The position numbers were made by a program, and so were the translations under genes. The notes under the pieces were generated by a model. The model did not search any database and was not told where the DNA came from. It saw nothing but the letters and a program-made list of their open reading frames with translations. Source: Sutcliffiella halmapala (GTDB lineage Bacteria > Bacillota > Bacilli > Bacillales > Bacillaceae_I). From it: a stretch of DNA of 64,000 nucleotides. Shown piece after piece: positions 43,200 to 51,609 of this stretch; within the stretch, counting starts at the first letter, position 1, and every line of letters begins with the position of its first letter. The stretch is taken from positions 2,051,175 to 2,115,174 of the forward strand of contig NZ_KV917375.1 of the NCBI RefSeq assembly GCF_002019665.1, given 5' to 3'.

Positions 43200-45779
43200 C
43201 TAGTCATTATTACTTTCTCTATCATTATCCTCAGATACTTCATCCGAGTCATCTTCTTCGTTATCGTCCACATCGCCCTCATCATCTTCTACAGGAGGCT
43301 CTGTTTCTTCGTCTTCATCCGGTGGAGTAGTAGGAGGGAGTTCAGGTATTATAATTTCCTCTTCCTCTTCTTCAATAGGTTCAGGGATTTGGACGGATTT
43401 TGTGACAGAATCACTTCTATTTTCGTTGTTGTCGTTTTGTATTGCTGTTAGTTCAAATGTAAAGGTTGCACCTGGGTCAGGCGCATCGATAGTAAAGCTA
43501 AGTTCCTTAGTAACAGTCAGTGATTGAGGCGTGCCCTCATTAACCGCTACTTTTATATCAAAGCTTACTCTATCCATTTGATCTTCAGGATAATCCCAGT
43601 TTAGTAAAATCTTATTCGACTCTTCGTCATAGGTAGCCGTGAAATTAGAAGGGCTGGTTAGCTTATCATATTCCGTTGATACCTTGGTTGGCTCTGTACC
43701 TTTTACGAAGTACTCGTTTGTCACGCGATCTTTAGGTGTAAATTCACTCGCTTTAAGCGGTGGATTAGATCCTTTTTCAATCGCAACGCGAACAACACTG
43801 TTTGGAACAGGGAAGTCAGCTTTATCTGCTTCGGTTGTTGATATGTGTGCCATCAACTGTCTGAAAAGTTCTCTTGATAAATATTGATCTTGTGAACCAG
43901 AGCTAATACTGCGTAAATAATTATCTTCTCCGGATTTATTAAACCCAGTCCATACTGCAGCAGTATAGGTTGGCGTATATCCAGCAAACCAAGTGCTAGG
44001 AGCTGCCGCTTCTGGAATATTAAATCGCTGAAGATCATCACCACTAAAGTTAGTAGTTCCTGATTTACCTGCAAGGTTTAATCCAGGAACATTAGCTGCA
44101 CGAGCCAAACCGCTTCTAACAGAGGTTTTTAGCATATCTGATATCATAAATGCTGTAGAATCTTTCATAACTACCTGAGATTCTTTATTTAAATTCACAC
44201 TTGTTCCATCTTGAAAAACAACCTTTGTGACTGCAAATGGTTCTGTATAGACTCCGCTATTCCCAAATGGTGCATAGGCGCCAGCTAATTGAAGAGGGGA
44301 GACTCCTCGTTCAAATCCACCGATAGAATACGCCTCTGGTACATGTTCGCCTAAAGGAATTCCAAGTTTCAATCCGAATTCACGTACTTTTTCTTCGCCA
44401 ACCTCTTGGAAAGCTTTTAAGGCTGGAATATTACGTGAATCTGCTAGGTGCTCGCGCATACTCATATACCCTTTATGCCTTTTATCCCAGTTGTTGATAG
44501 AGGCTCCATTTGAATAACTAATAGGTTCATCATTGATTTGGTGGTACGTAGACCAATTTAAGTATTCAATAGCGGGACCGTAATCTAAAATTGGCTTTAT
44601 TGCCGATCCTGGTTGTACTCGAATGTCAGTAGCGTAATTTAATCCGGTTTTTACATGGTTGCGTCCACCGCCGATTGCTCGAATTTCCCCAGTTTGCGTA
44701 TCAATCAGGGCAATTCCCGCTTGGTAATCTTCATTATCTGGGTGTGCGATTCCACTTTCATCCGATAATAGATATTCAACATGTTCTTGGGCATCTACAT
44801 CGAGTGTCGTATAGATTTCTAGACCATCAGCCTGTGGATCTACTTCTCCAAGTTGTTCAGAAATTTCTTCAATAACTCGATCAATAAAAGCGTTGTATTT
44901 ATTGGAAAAACTTGTTTTCTCTACATCGCTTGTTAATGTCGCATCAATCGGAATTGCCTTTGCTTCATCAGCTTCCTCTTGTGTGATTTTTCCGTGTTTC
45001 ACCATTAAGGTAAGGACAATATTACGACGCTTTTCTCCAGATTCAGGGTTAGTTAGCGGATTGTAATTGTTTGGACTTTGTGGAAGCCCTGCTAACATTG
45101 CTGCTTCATGAAGTTCTAACTCGTCAAGCGTTTTGCCGTAATAATTTTTTGCAGCTTTTGCAATTCCGTATGAATAATTAGAAAAATAAATTCTATTTAA
45201 GTACATTTCAAGAATCTGTTCTTTCGAAAAACGAGATTCAAGTTCGTAAGCTAAATAAAACTCTTGGGCTTTTCTTTTTAATGTTTTATCCTTAGAGAGA
45301 AAAGATAATTTAACTAATTGTTGAGTTATGGTACTACCACCTTCAGAGCCAAATCCTCTTGTCACATTTGCAACAACTGCTCCTCCAAGACGACGATAAT
45401 CCACACCATTATGTTCAAAGAAACGAACATCTTCTGTTGCTAGAAATGCATCCTTTACTAGTTCAGGAAGTTCCTCATATTCGGCATATTCTCTTGCTTC
45501 ATGACCACCAATTTCTGCGGCTAATTCTCCATCTAATCCATAAACTTTAGAAGGCACAGGGACTTTGAGTAATGTCTCGTCTAGAGGAGGAGTTCCTTTT
45601 ACATAAAAGGCAAAGGTTCCAATTCCAATAACAAGCCCTACTATTCCAACAATGAGGCAAGATAATATGATTTTTTTGAAAAGATTTTTTCTCTTCTTCG
45701 CATTTGGCCCTTTTTTCGCGCTTTTTTGTTCTTCTAATGCTTTTCTTCTCTGTTCTCTTGATTGGTATTTATCAGTCAT
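43200..45779 (-). CDS. ponA: Class A penicillin-binding protein 1 (PonA)
   Basis: Bifunctional peptidoglycan glycosyltransferase/transpeptidase, 859 residues. A cytosolic basic start and one membrane helix (LSCLIVGIVGLVIGIGTFAF) come first. The GT51 domain follows, with catalytic Glu in ATEDVRFFEHNG and GGSTITQQLVK. The transpeptidase has PGSAIKP (Ser/Lys), DSRNIPA and GKSGTT. A fibronectin-like module spans about residues 700-800, and the protein ends in a strongly acidic tail rich in E, D and P. It lies downstream of recU in the same direction, as in B. subtilis. Confidence 0.96.
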   Translation of the reverse strand: MTDKYQSREQRRKALEEQKSAKKGPNAKKRKNLFKKIILSCLIVGIVGLVIGIGTFAFYVKGTPPLDETLLKVPVPSKVYGLDGELAAEIGGHEAREYAEYEELPELVKDAFLATEDVRFFEHNGVDYRRLGGAVVANVTRGFGSEGGSTITQQLVKLSFLSKDKTLKRKAQEFYLAYELESRFSKEQILEMYLNRIYFSNYSYGIAKAAKNYYGKTLDELELHEAAMLAGLPQSPNNYNPLTNPESGEKRRNIVLTLMVKHGKITQEEADEAKAIPIDATLTSDVEKTSFSNKYNAFIDRVIEEISEQLGEVDPQADGLEIYTTLDVDAQEHVEYLLSDESGIAHPDNEDYQAGIALIDTQTGEIRAIGGGRNHVKTGLNYATDIRVQPGSAIKPILDYGPAIEYLNWSTYHQINDEPISYSNGASINNWDKRHKGYMSMREHLADSRNIPALKAFQEVGEEKVREFGLKLGIPLGEHVPEAYSIGGFERGVSPLQLAGAYAPFGNSGVYTEPFAVTKVVFQDGTSVNLNKESQVVMKDSTAFMISDMLKTSVRSGLARAANVPGLNLAGKSGTTNFSGDDLQRFNIPEAAAPSTWFAGYTPTYTAAVWTGFNKSGEDNYLRSISSGSQDQYLSRELFRQLMAHISTTEADKADFPVPNSVVRVAIEKGSNPPLKASEFTPKDRVTNEYFVKGTEPTKVSTEYDKLTSPSNFTATYDEESNKILLNWDYPEDQMDRVSFDIKVAVNEGTPQSLTVTKELSFTIDAPDPGATFTFELTAIQNDNNENRSDSVTKSVQIPEPIEEEEEEIIIPELPPTTPPDEDEETEPPVEDDEGDVDDNEEDDSDEVSEDNDRESNND

Positions 45780-45821
45780 GTTACAGACCTGCCTTTCTCC
45801 ACTTTTACCGTGTTACAGGGG

Positions 45822-46424
45822 TTAATAATAGATAGCATCTATTATTTTAATATAATCAATTCTTGGTTGGAAGCCTAATGGTATCAAGTAACCATCACGT
45901 TCAACCTCTTGTTTTGTGATTGATTTTCTTTCCCCGTTTTCTTTTCGCTCCCAATAATGAAATAATTTTTCAGCTGGTAATAAATATACCTCATTAAAAA
46001 CACGGAACATTAATATGACGAAACAAATTCCATTTTGTTTCACTACCTGTTGCATATGTTTTATTTGATGGTCATGAAAATTTTGCAATGGAAAGGAGGT
46101 TTTGTTCTTTGTCTCCTTTGCTTCAAAGTCGATATAACGTCCTTTATATACACCGTTAAAGTCTGTCGTAGAGGCTTGTTTGAAGTACGCTTCTTTAATC
46201 ACTGCGGCACTCCTTTTAGGGTAATGAACATCTACTATTTGTATCGGCGTAGGTTTCTTATGAATCACTGCAATTTGTTGATGCAGGTAATACACATTAG
46301 AATCGTTCAAATCATCTTCTAATGTCATTCCTCTATTTCCATAGAGTGTAGGTGAATATTTTTTTGAAGACTCACTGTTTGTAGTCTGAAATGTTTTTCC
46401 GTTTGGGTATCGGATATTCATAAA
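45822..46424 (-). CDS. recU: Holliday junction resolvase RecU
   Basis: Resolves four-way junctions in recombination and chromosome segregation. The nuclease core includes [20 protein letters not shown] and [20 protein letters not shown] (catalytic Asp/Glu/Lys), then [14 protein letters not shown]. The start is placed at 46424 (200 residues) because GGGGGAA precedes that ATG. Probably cotranscribed with ponA. Confidence 0.95.
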   Translation of the reverse strand, partial: FMNIRYPNGKTFQTTNSESSKKYSPTLYGNRGMTLEDDLNDSNVYYLHQQIAVIHKKPTPIQIVDVHYPKRSAAVIKEAYFKQASTTDFNGVYKGRYIDFEAKETKNKTSFPLQNFHDHQIKHMQQVVKQNGICFVILMFRVFNEVYLLPAEKLFHYWERKENGERKSITKQEVERDGYLIPLGFQPRIDYIKIIDAIYY

Positions 46425-46519
46425 ATTCCCCCTGTAGACCAAAACTAATCTTATCTAGGAAAAAAACGTAAAATCTTTCAATATTATTCATGTCATGCTT
46501 GTTTAAAGGAGGAGAAAAA

Positions 46520-47539
46520 TTGAATCGACCTTCCACACATCTTCTTTATAAATCGATTGAAAAAAGAAGGAAAGATTATGTATATTCCTTTCAAGAGAAT
46601 AAGTTTATCACTAGTATAAAAAAAAATACAGTAAAACATAATCTCGACAATATTTCTCGAACAAAAGCTTATGCTGCCTTTTATGAAAGGAATAAGAAGG
46701 TTAAATGGTCCTTTTTAGCAAGCATGGTATCAAGGAATGCTGGGTGGAATATGACCGATTTAGAAGGTAGATGGTATACCTTAGCATTGAGCTGGAATCA
46801 GCGCTTTCCCTTATTTTATACATACGAACTGGCCAACTGGATGATTTTTCAGGATGCTTTTCCACAACTATTACTTTATGAGCTATCCTCTTATTATAAC
46901 AAACCCTTATTTCACTTACTGAAAGAATTTCATGTTTCTTGTTTTATGGAGTCTGAGTGGGAAAGGTTTTGGCTAGAAGGTGACGAAAAGCGCTTGGTTA
47001 CTTCCCTAATAATTAATGAACAGAACCTAATTCAACAACCAGTACTTCAGAATCATGTATTGAAGAAGAAAGTCTTTAAAACACTAGTATATTTCCTTCA
47101 AGACCTGTGTCACTTTAACTGTGTCATTTTTCCAACATTAGAGGGGAAGTTATACGGATACTCGGTGCATGGCTTTCAAAAACTGTCCAATCGCATTGAG
47201 TTAGGGAAAAAACTTGCTGCTTTATTATTCTCAGAGAGCTATTACGAAAAATTTCATGAATTCTCGATCAAGACAGAACATACTGGATCGCGTTATGATT
47301 ATGAAAAAAATTTCAAGGAAGGCCTTTTCAGAGAAACTCCTATTCTAAGAAGTGTTTATCCAGTTTTGCAACATGTGCAAAAGGATACAGAAGATTGGGT
47401 ATTGAAAAGAGGAAAGCCTATTCAAAAGTGGTTAGCTACTATTGAGAACGAAGAGAAACAACATGAAGATGTAACAAAATGGTTTATTCATAAACAACAT
47501 CAACTTCATGGTCTTATTGCGTTGAAAAAGTGGATATAA
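46520..47539 (+). CDS. yppC: YppC, DUF2515 protein
   Basis: A 339-residue protein divergent from recU, matching the YppC/DUF2515 family by position and size. WSFLASMVSRNAGWNMTDLE, FPLFYTYELANWMIFQDAFP and RYDYEKNFKEGLFRETPILR are its recognisable blocks. TTG 46520 is favoured because AAAGGAGGAG lies 5 bases upstream; ATG 46490 precedes that site. Function unknown. Confidence 0.8.
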   Translation: MNRPSTHLLYKSIEKRRKDYVYSFQENKFITSIKKNTVKHNLDNISRTKAYAAFYERNKKVKWSFLASMVSRNAGWNMTDLEGRWYTLALSWNQRFPLFYTYELANWMIFQDAFPQLLLYELSSYYNKPLFHLLKEFHVSCFMESEWERFWLEGDEKRLVTSLIINEQNLIQQPVLQNHVLKKKVFKTLVYFLQDLCHFNCVIFPTLEGKLYGYSVHGFQKLSNRIELGKKLAALLFSESYYEKFHEFSIKTEHTGSRYDYEKNFKEGLFRETPILRSVYPVLQHVQKDTEDWVLKRGKPIQKWLATIENEEKQHEDVTKWFIHKQHQLHGLIALKKWI

Positions 47540-47560
47540 CGTTAAAACTCAATATAAAAA

Positions 47561-47591
47561 GGTAGTACCATATAACCCCGGTACTACCTAA
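47561..47591 (-). terminator. sspM terminator
   Basis: GGTAGTACC and GGTACTACC pair; on the minus strand the stem is followed by TTTTTATATT. It lies between the convergent yppC and sspM. Confidence 0.8.
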
Positions 47592-47598
47592 GCAACTA

Positions 47599-47721
47599 TT
47601 ATGTAGAAGGGCGATTAGGTCCGCCTAGCTTTTTATCTTCATTACCAGGAGCATTTTCTACAGGCTTACGATGATCTGCTTGTTGTTGATTTTGTTGTTC
47701 ACTATTTCTTTTATGGCTCAA
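47599..47721 (-). CDS. sspM: Small acid-soluble spore protein M
   Basis: A 40-residue gene. The C-terminal 12 residues DKKLGGPNRPST match the end of B. subtilis SspM, which also ends in that sequence; the N terminus is Q/N-rich (SEQQNQQQADHR). It starts at TTG 47721 behind AAGGAGGGG. It is expected in the forespore core. Convergent with yppC and followed by its own terminator. Confidence 0.85.
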   Translation of the reverse strand: MSHKRNSEQQNQQQADHRKPVENAPGNEDKKLGGPNRPST

Positions 47722-47916
47722 TTAATTCCCCTCCTTGCTTTGAATTTTTTATATTGCCCCATTATTTTTACCAACCTTCCAGTATTCATACAAGACAGGA
47801 TAAATGAATGCAAAAAAGCACTTTCTTTGACGAATTGCTTCTAGTTTTGTCACAGAGGGAGGGAGTGGAGGAGAAGCAACGAAATGTAAGAGTAATAAAG
47901 TTTGGAGGGGATTTGA

Positions 47917-48171
47917 ATGTCCAATGTTGTATCGCGTTATGATGTCTCGAAGTTGTTTGATGATATGATGCTACAAATGGATGTGCTGGAGCAAACAATG
48001 TCCAATTCAATGAAAATCGAAAAAGAGGAAATGGAAGAGGCAATGAAAAGTCAGATTCAACGATTACACCTTACACTTGATGAAGTGGAAAAGGTGATGA
48101 ATGAACAAAAAGTTCAAAAGACAGAACGCAATAAGTCATTGTCATTTAATCAAAATGCTTACTCTGCATAA
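47917..48171 (+). CDS. Small hypothetical helical protein
   Basis: An 84-residue protein. MLQMDVLEQTMSNSMKIEKE and HLTLDEVEKVMNEQKVQK suggest an amphipathic or coiled-coil helix, ending in a serine- and asparagine-rich tail. TTTGGAGGGG lies upstream of ATG 47917. The position corresponds to yppD of B. subtilis, but I cannot confirm identity. Confidence 0.65.
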   Translation: MSNVVSRYDVSKLFDDMMLQMDVLEQTMSNSMKIEKEEMEEAMKSQIQRLHLTLDEVEKVMNEQKVQKTERNKSLSFNQNAYSA

Positions 48172-48222
48172 TTGTTGTTACCCTCATTCTTATGGTATTA
48201 TTTATTGCTAGAGGTGAGATAG

Positions 48223-48579
48223 ATGACTAGCAATGATGTAACTGGTTTATCGCAAAAGTTATTGCAATATATAGAGAGAATAGAGATATTATTTCAGGAA
48301 ACACAGGTAAAAAAAGAAGCTCCGGATTTTTTTCTGGAAGTAAAGCCATTTGCTGATGAAGTATATGATACTTTGATCAAATGGGAAAAAGATACGGTGG
48401 AATGGATTAAAGAAGAATCACCTAAATATATACACACTCAACAAATAGATAGTACTGTCGAAAATGTGAAACATGTATCCGTGCAATGCTTTTATCCTGA
48501 TACGCGTGAAATAAAGTTCAAAGGTATGTTACAGTCTATCAGATATGTGTTGCAGGATATTCTTACAAAGAAGCTATAA
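48223..48579 (+). CDS. yppE: YppE, DUF1798 protein
   Basis: A 118-residue helical protein of the YppE (DUF1798) family: FFLEVKPFADEVYDTLIKWE and HTQQIDSTVENVKHVSVQCF with a C-terminal RYVLQDILTKKL. GAGGTGAG precedes ATG 48223. It follows the preceding small gene by about 50 bases. Function unknown. Confidence 0.8.
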   Translation: MTSNDVTGLSQKLLQYIERIEILFQETQVKKEAPDFFLEVKPFADEVYDTLIKWEKDTVEWIKEESPKYIHTQQIDSTVENVKHVSVQCFYPDTREIKFKGMLQSIRYVLQDILTKKL

Positions 48580-48670
48580 AAAGGCTCCCCTGAAATTAAA
48601 GGGACATCTTTGGAGACCCTGATGATTTACGTTCTAATCAACATTGTGTTTTTAATTTAGCTAATAATAA

Positions 48671-48717
48671 AAGAAGTGCCTTCTCTTCAGATAAGTCGAG
48701 GAGGCACTTCTTTTTTA
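48671..48717. terminator. Bidirectional terminator
   Basis: AAGAAGTGCCT (48671-48681) and AGGCACTTCTT (48702-48712), with T-runs on both sides, between yppE and a convergent small gene. Confidence 0.9.
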
Positions 48718-48879
48718 TTGTTCTTTTTCTTTTTTGATATAAACTGGTGGATTGCCGTTTTTTGCAACAGGTTCAATGGCAAATTCGGCTTTTTCAAACA
48801 CCTTTTTCTCTGCAGGTGCAGTACCTATTGTTGGTTCATGTCCTTTTTTCTTATGCTGAAAATGATTGCCACGACTCAT
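48715..48879 (-). CDS. Small basic hypothetical protein
   Basis: A 54-residue, lysine-rich protein (MSRGNHFQHKKKGHEPTI at the start, ending VYIKKEKEQ). The start is chosen at 48879 because AAGGAGGTAGG lies just before it; the frame runs 13 codons further up. Its size and the surrounding spore genes suggest a sporulation product, but I recognise no family. Confidence 0.65.
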   Translation of the reverse strand: MSRGNHFQHKKKGHEPTIGTAPAEKKVFEKAEFAIEPVAKNGNPPVYIKKEKEQ

Positions 48880-48990
48880 TCTTCCTACCTCCTTCATTTC
48901 TTTTTTATTGTTCCTCATTTATGTTTAGTTCATTACATAGAAACAAAATAAAAAAGAGATTCCCTAAAGAATCTCCAGTAATGTTAGGTA

Positions 48991-49194
48991 TTAAGTTAGT
49001 TCTAATATGTCTTCTAAGGTTCTTGGCGGAACTGCACCATTTCGTTCTAATTCTTTAATAAGGGTACGAAATTGTCCAATCGATAATTCTTCACGTAAAT
49101 AAAGCTGCCTAGCAAAATCCATTAACTCATTTTGTTCAATTGGTTCATAGTTTTTACAAGAAACAAATTTGTGACGAAGTTCTTCGAGTACCAC
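48991..49194 (-). CDS. yppF: YppF-like small protein
   Basis: A 67-residue protein with ELMDFARQLYLREELSIGQF and RTLIKELERNGAVPP, resembling YppF of the same locus in B. subtilis. GTG 49194 is the likely start because GGGGGGA stands 6 bases upstream; the in-frame ATG 49209 would use no ribosome site. Function unknown. Confidence 0.65.
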   Translation of the reverse strand: MVLEELRHKFVSCKNYEPIEQNELMDFARQLYLREELSIGQFRTLIKELERNGAVPPRTLEDILELT

Positions 49195-49365
49195 CAAACA
49201 TCCCCCCACTTTGAAGTTATCTTCATTTTAACATGGGATTTAAATTTTTCTTGTTTTTGAAAAAATGAGACTTCCGACAAAATCAGACATAATAAGCGAG
49301 ATTTTCTATTTGATTTATCGGAGCGAATGATTAGCACTACCTTATATGTTCTTCTTCTCAAATAG

Positions 49366-49395
49366 GCACATTTCCCAATTTGTGTTCATATCTTA
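49366..49395 (+). promoter_or_regulatory. Candidate sigma-K promoter of yppG
   Basis: GCAC (49366-49369), 17 bases, then CATATCTTA (49387-49395), matching the mother-cell sigma-K pattern (AC in the -35 and CATANNNTA in the -10), 30 bases before yppG. Confidence 0.55.
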
Positions 49396-49424
49396 TGTAT
49401 AGCTAGAAAAGAGGAGGGATCTAA

Positions 49425-49994
49425 ATGTTTAGGAGAATGTACGGGAGACCTAGACATTTATCATACAACAGGAATATGTCATTTATAAATCAATTGCCTT
49501 TTATGCAGAACCTGACGCCTTTTGCCAATAGCGGGAACTTTCAAGGGATGTCAACAGGTGTCCCTTTAAGTGGTGGGATGATGAGCTGGAACCAAGATGG
49601 CAACTATCTCAATGCGATGAACCCTAACCAAGCGTATCAAAATTATCAAGGTTTTCCTTATCAGGGGTTTCCATTCCAAAATGGAACAATGCCACCTAAT
49701 GGGCTAACAAGTATGCTGCCGCCTAATGGAGGAAATGGCGCGGGAATGTTCCCTGCTGCAATGTCTTCTCCACAAATGAATAACATGCAGATGCCATTTA
49801 TGAATCCATACCCGACGCAAAACCAGACTAGCAAACCACAATCTTCACAGGTGCAATCTTTTATGAACCAATTTAAAGGCCAAGACGGAAATGTAGATAT
49901 GAAAAAAATGATGGATACCGCAGGACAGATGATGAATACCGTCAATCAACTTAATAGTATGGTGAAAGGGATAGCTGCTACTTTTAAAGCCTAA
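49425..49994 (+). CDS. yppG: YppG-like spore coat protein
   Basis: A 189-residue protein rich in Met, Asn, Gln, Gly and Pro (residues 15-130), ending in a conserved helix: SFMNQFKGQDGNVDMKKMMD, then AGQMMNTVNQLNSMVKGI. This tail defines the YppG coat family. A sigma-K-like promoter and GAGGAGGG lie upstream, which fits mother-cell expression during coat assembly. Confidence 0.8.
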   Translation: MFRRMYGRPRHLSYNRNMSFINQLPFMQNLTPFANSGNFQGMSTGVPLSGGMMSWNQDGNYLNAMNPNQAYQNYQGFPYQGFPFQNGTMPPNGLTSMLPPNGGNGAGMFPAAMSSPQMNNMQMPFMNPYPTQNQTSKPQSSQVQSFMNQFKGQDGNVDMKKMMDTAGQMMNTVNQLNSMVKGIAATFKA

Positions 49995-50025
49995 AGATGC
50001 CTCGATTAAAGGCATCTTTTTGACT
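49993..50025 (+). terminator. yppG terminator
   Basis: AAAGATGCC (49993-50001) and GGCATCTTT (50011-50019) followed by TTTT. Confidence 0.85.
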
Positions 50026-50094
50026 TTCTTTAAAGAGAAAGCAGGAGTGCAGCTAGCTCCAATTTTCCAATATTAACGAAAAGAAGGACGAGCC

Positions 50095-50343
50095 TTATAA
50101 TAATTCATATACTTCGTTTAATTGTTGCAAACGCGGAAAATCTTCAGATTCTAACGCGTGTTTCATTTCATCAGGCAATGAATCATTTAAAAATTGTACC
50201 TCTTCTTCATTTAAGGAATACACAAAGGGCAACAGATTCTCCTCACTTTGTTGATGTATTTTTTGAAGAATTTGCTTCGAGAGGGCATAATCCTCAGAGT
50301 AGGATGATAGCACTTCTTGAAGATAAGCTAGCGGTTTATTCAT
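50095..50343 (-). CDS. CsgA-like sporulation protein
   Basis: An 82-residue protein whose size and end (LQQLNEVYELL) match the sigma-G-dependent protein CsgA of B. subtilis, together with a start of the type KPLAYLQEVLSSYSEDYALS. ATG 50343 is preferred over 50370, which lies inside the upstream gene; AAAGGCG is its weak ribosome site. It overlaps the preceding minus-strand gene by 8 bases, so they form a pair. Confidence 0.6.
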   Translation of the reverse strand: MNKPLAYLQEVLSSYSEDYALSKQILQKIHQQSEENLLPFVYSLNEEEVQFLNDSLPDEMKHALESEDFPRLQQLNEVYELL

Positions 50344-50521
50344 GATAATCGCCTTTTGCTTTCCCATCAAAGAAAAAGTTGTCCAACTTTTCTTCCTCTT
50401 GATGATTCAATGAAGAACTATAGTATGGATTTTCCACTTTCTCACGTTCATCAAGATGCGTTTTGATAACAAGTTTTGGTGATGTGGAAGGATTAGAGTA
50501 AACTTTCTTGAATTTGACCAA
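50336..50521 (-). CDS. Hypothetical partner of the CsgA-like gene
   Basis: A 61-residue hydrophilic protein (VKFKKVYSNPSTSPKLVIKT at the start, then NHQEEEKLDNFFFDGKAKGD). The start is TTG 50521 behind AGGAGGTG; the ATG at 50539 is upstream of that site. In B. subtilis csgA is preceded by a small gene, ybxH; I cannot establish homology. Confidence 0.55.
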   Translation of the reverse strand: MVKFKKVYSNPSTSPKLVIKTHLDEREKVENPYYSSSLNHQEEEKLDNFFFDGKAKGDYHE

Positions 50522-50724
50522 TGCAAACACCTCCTCCATTTTATCGTTCGTTACAAAAAGAAAAGTATGTGCTTTGAGACATCACAAGTTTTGGAAAAAA
50601 TCATGAATTTTCCAGAATCAAAGAAGAGGTGTAAGGAAAAATAATAAAGCAGCTTATAATGGTTGAACCATTTCTCTAACTTAGCCGCAATGTGGTAGAA
50701 ATATGATTTAGGAGCCGATAAAAA

Positions 50725-50874
50725 ATGACAACCGGTAAAGATAATCGAAAGCGTAGTAATAAATATTCCAATAACTATAACGACGTAGAAATAGCAAAAG
50801 AATCTTCAGGTATTCAACAGGATCCAACACCTGAAGAAAATGAAAAATACGGTTCAAAATCCCATAAAAATTAG
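50725..50874 (+). CDS. Small hydrophilic protein, 49 residues
   Basis: An unannotated-size frame with a clear ribosome site (TTAGGAG). It starts TTGKDNRKRSNKYSNNYNDV and ends EENEKYGSKSHKN. It is highly polar and lacks Cys and Trp, as is common in small spore proteins. It sits among sporulation genes, but I know no family. Confidence 0.5.
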   Translation: MTTGKDNRKRSNKYSNNYNDVEIAKESSGIQQDPTPEENEKYGSKSHKN

Positions 50875-50890
50875 AAATGCATGACAAAAA

Positions 50891-50920
50891 AACGCCACTT
50901 TATTTCTGTGGCGTTGAAGC
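50891..50920 (-). terminator. Terminator of the Hsp20 gene
   Basis: AACGCCAC (50891-50898) and GTGGCGTT (50908-50915); on the minus strand it is followed by seven T. Confidence 0.85.
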
Positions 50921-50954
50921 ACTATGATACTTATATAGCTTTTGAGGATTTTGG

Positions 50955-51428
50955 TTAATCTTCAATTTTGATATTTCGCTTGTTTTTTTTCGGGAAACGT
51001 ATTTGTAAGAGTCCGTCTCGATAATTTGCTTGTAGGCTAACTATTTTTACATACGGAGGTATTGCGATACTCCGGCTTGCTCGATTAGCAGAATAACTTT
51101 TTGAAAAAGCAGCAGAATCTTCATCAATTGTTTCAATGATTTCCTCATGGTCAACTGTGATTGTGATATAACGATCAAAGCTCTCGATAGTAATTTGTTC
51201 TTTTTTTACACCAGCCAATTTACATAATATGATAAATTCATTTTCGGTTTCTCTTGTTTCAACGTCTAGAACATTTTCGAAAAGGGATGGAGCAAAAAAA
51301 TCATCCATTTGTTTTAACATACCTTTGAGCGGGGAATGACTAAAAAATGAATCGATAGATCGTAATATATCGGTTTGGGGAGTTCGCGTTTTATTATTTG
51401 ATGATATTTCCGAATTTTTGTCTTTCAT
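50955..51428 (-). CDS. Hsp20/alpha-crystallin family protein
   Basis: A 157-residue small heat-shock protein. The alpha-crystallin domain covers about residues 55-150 (VETRETENEFIILCKLAGVK, TIESFDRYITITV, SYSANRASRSIAIPPYVK). The motif DGLLQIRFPK replaces the usual GVL triplet. Some spore coat proteins (CotM, CotP) are of this family, and the neighbourhood favours such a role. GAAAGGAG lies upstream. Confidence 0.85.
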   Translation of the reverse strand: MKDKNSEISSNNKTRTPQTDILRSIDSFFSHSPLKGMLKQMDDFFAPSLFENVLDVETRETENEFIILCKLAGVKKEQITIESFDRYITITVDHEEIIETIDEDSAAFSKSYSANRASRSIAIPPYVKIVSLQANYRDGLLQIRFPKKNKRNIKIED

Positions 51429-51609
51429 TTTGTAACTCCTTTCAAGTAATGATATTTATCTATATGTAGAAATGGGTGTTTATGGTTCCAATCTTTATAC
51501 ATGGAACGCTGAGAAATCGGAAAATCACGTTTTTAGAAAAATGTCTTGGTAAGCTTATACAAACTATGATACTTTTGGAGATATAGAAGTTATAAAAGGA
51601 AGTTAAAGT

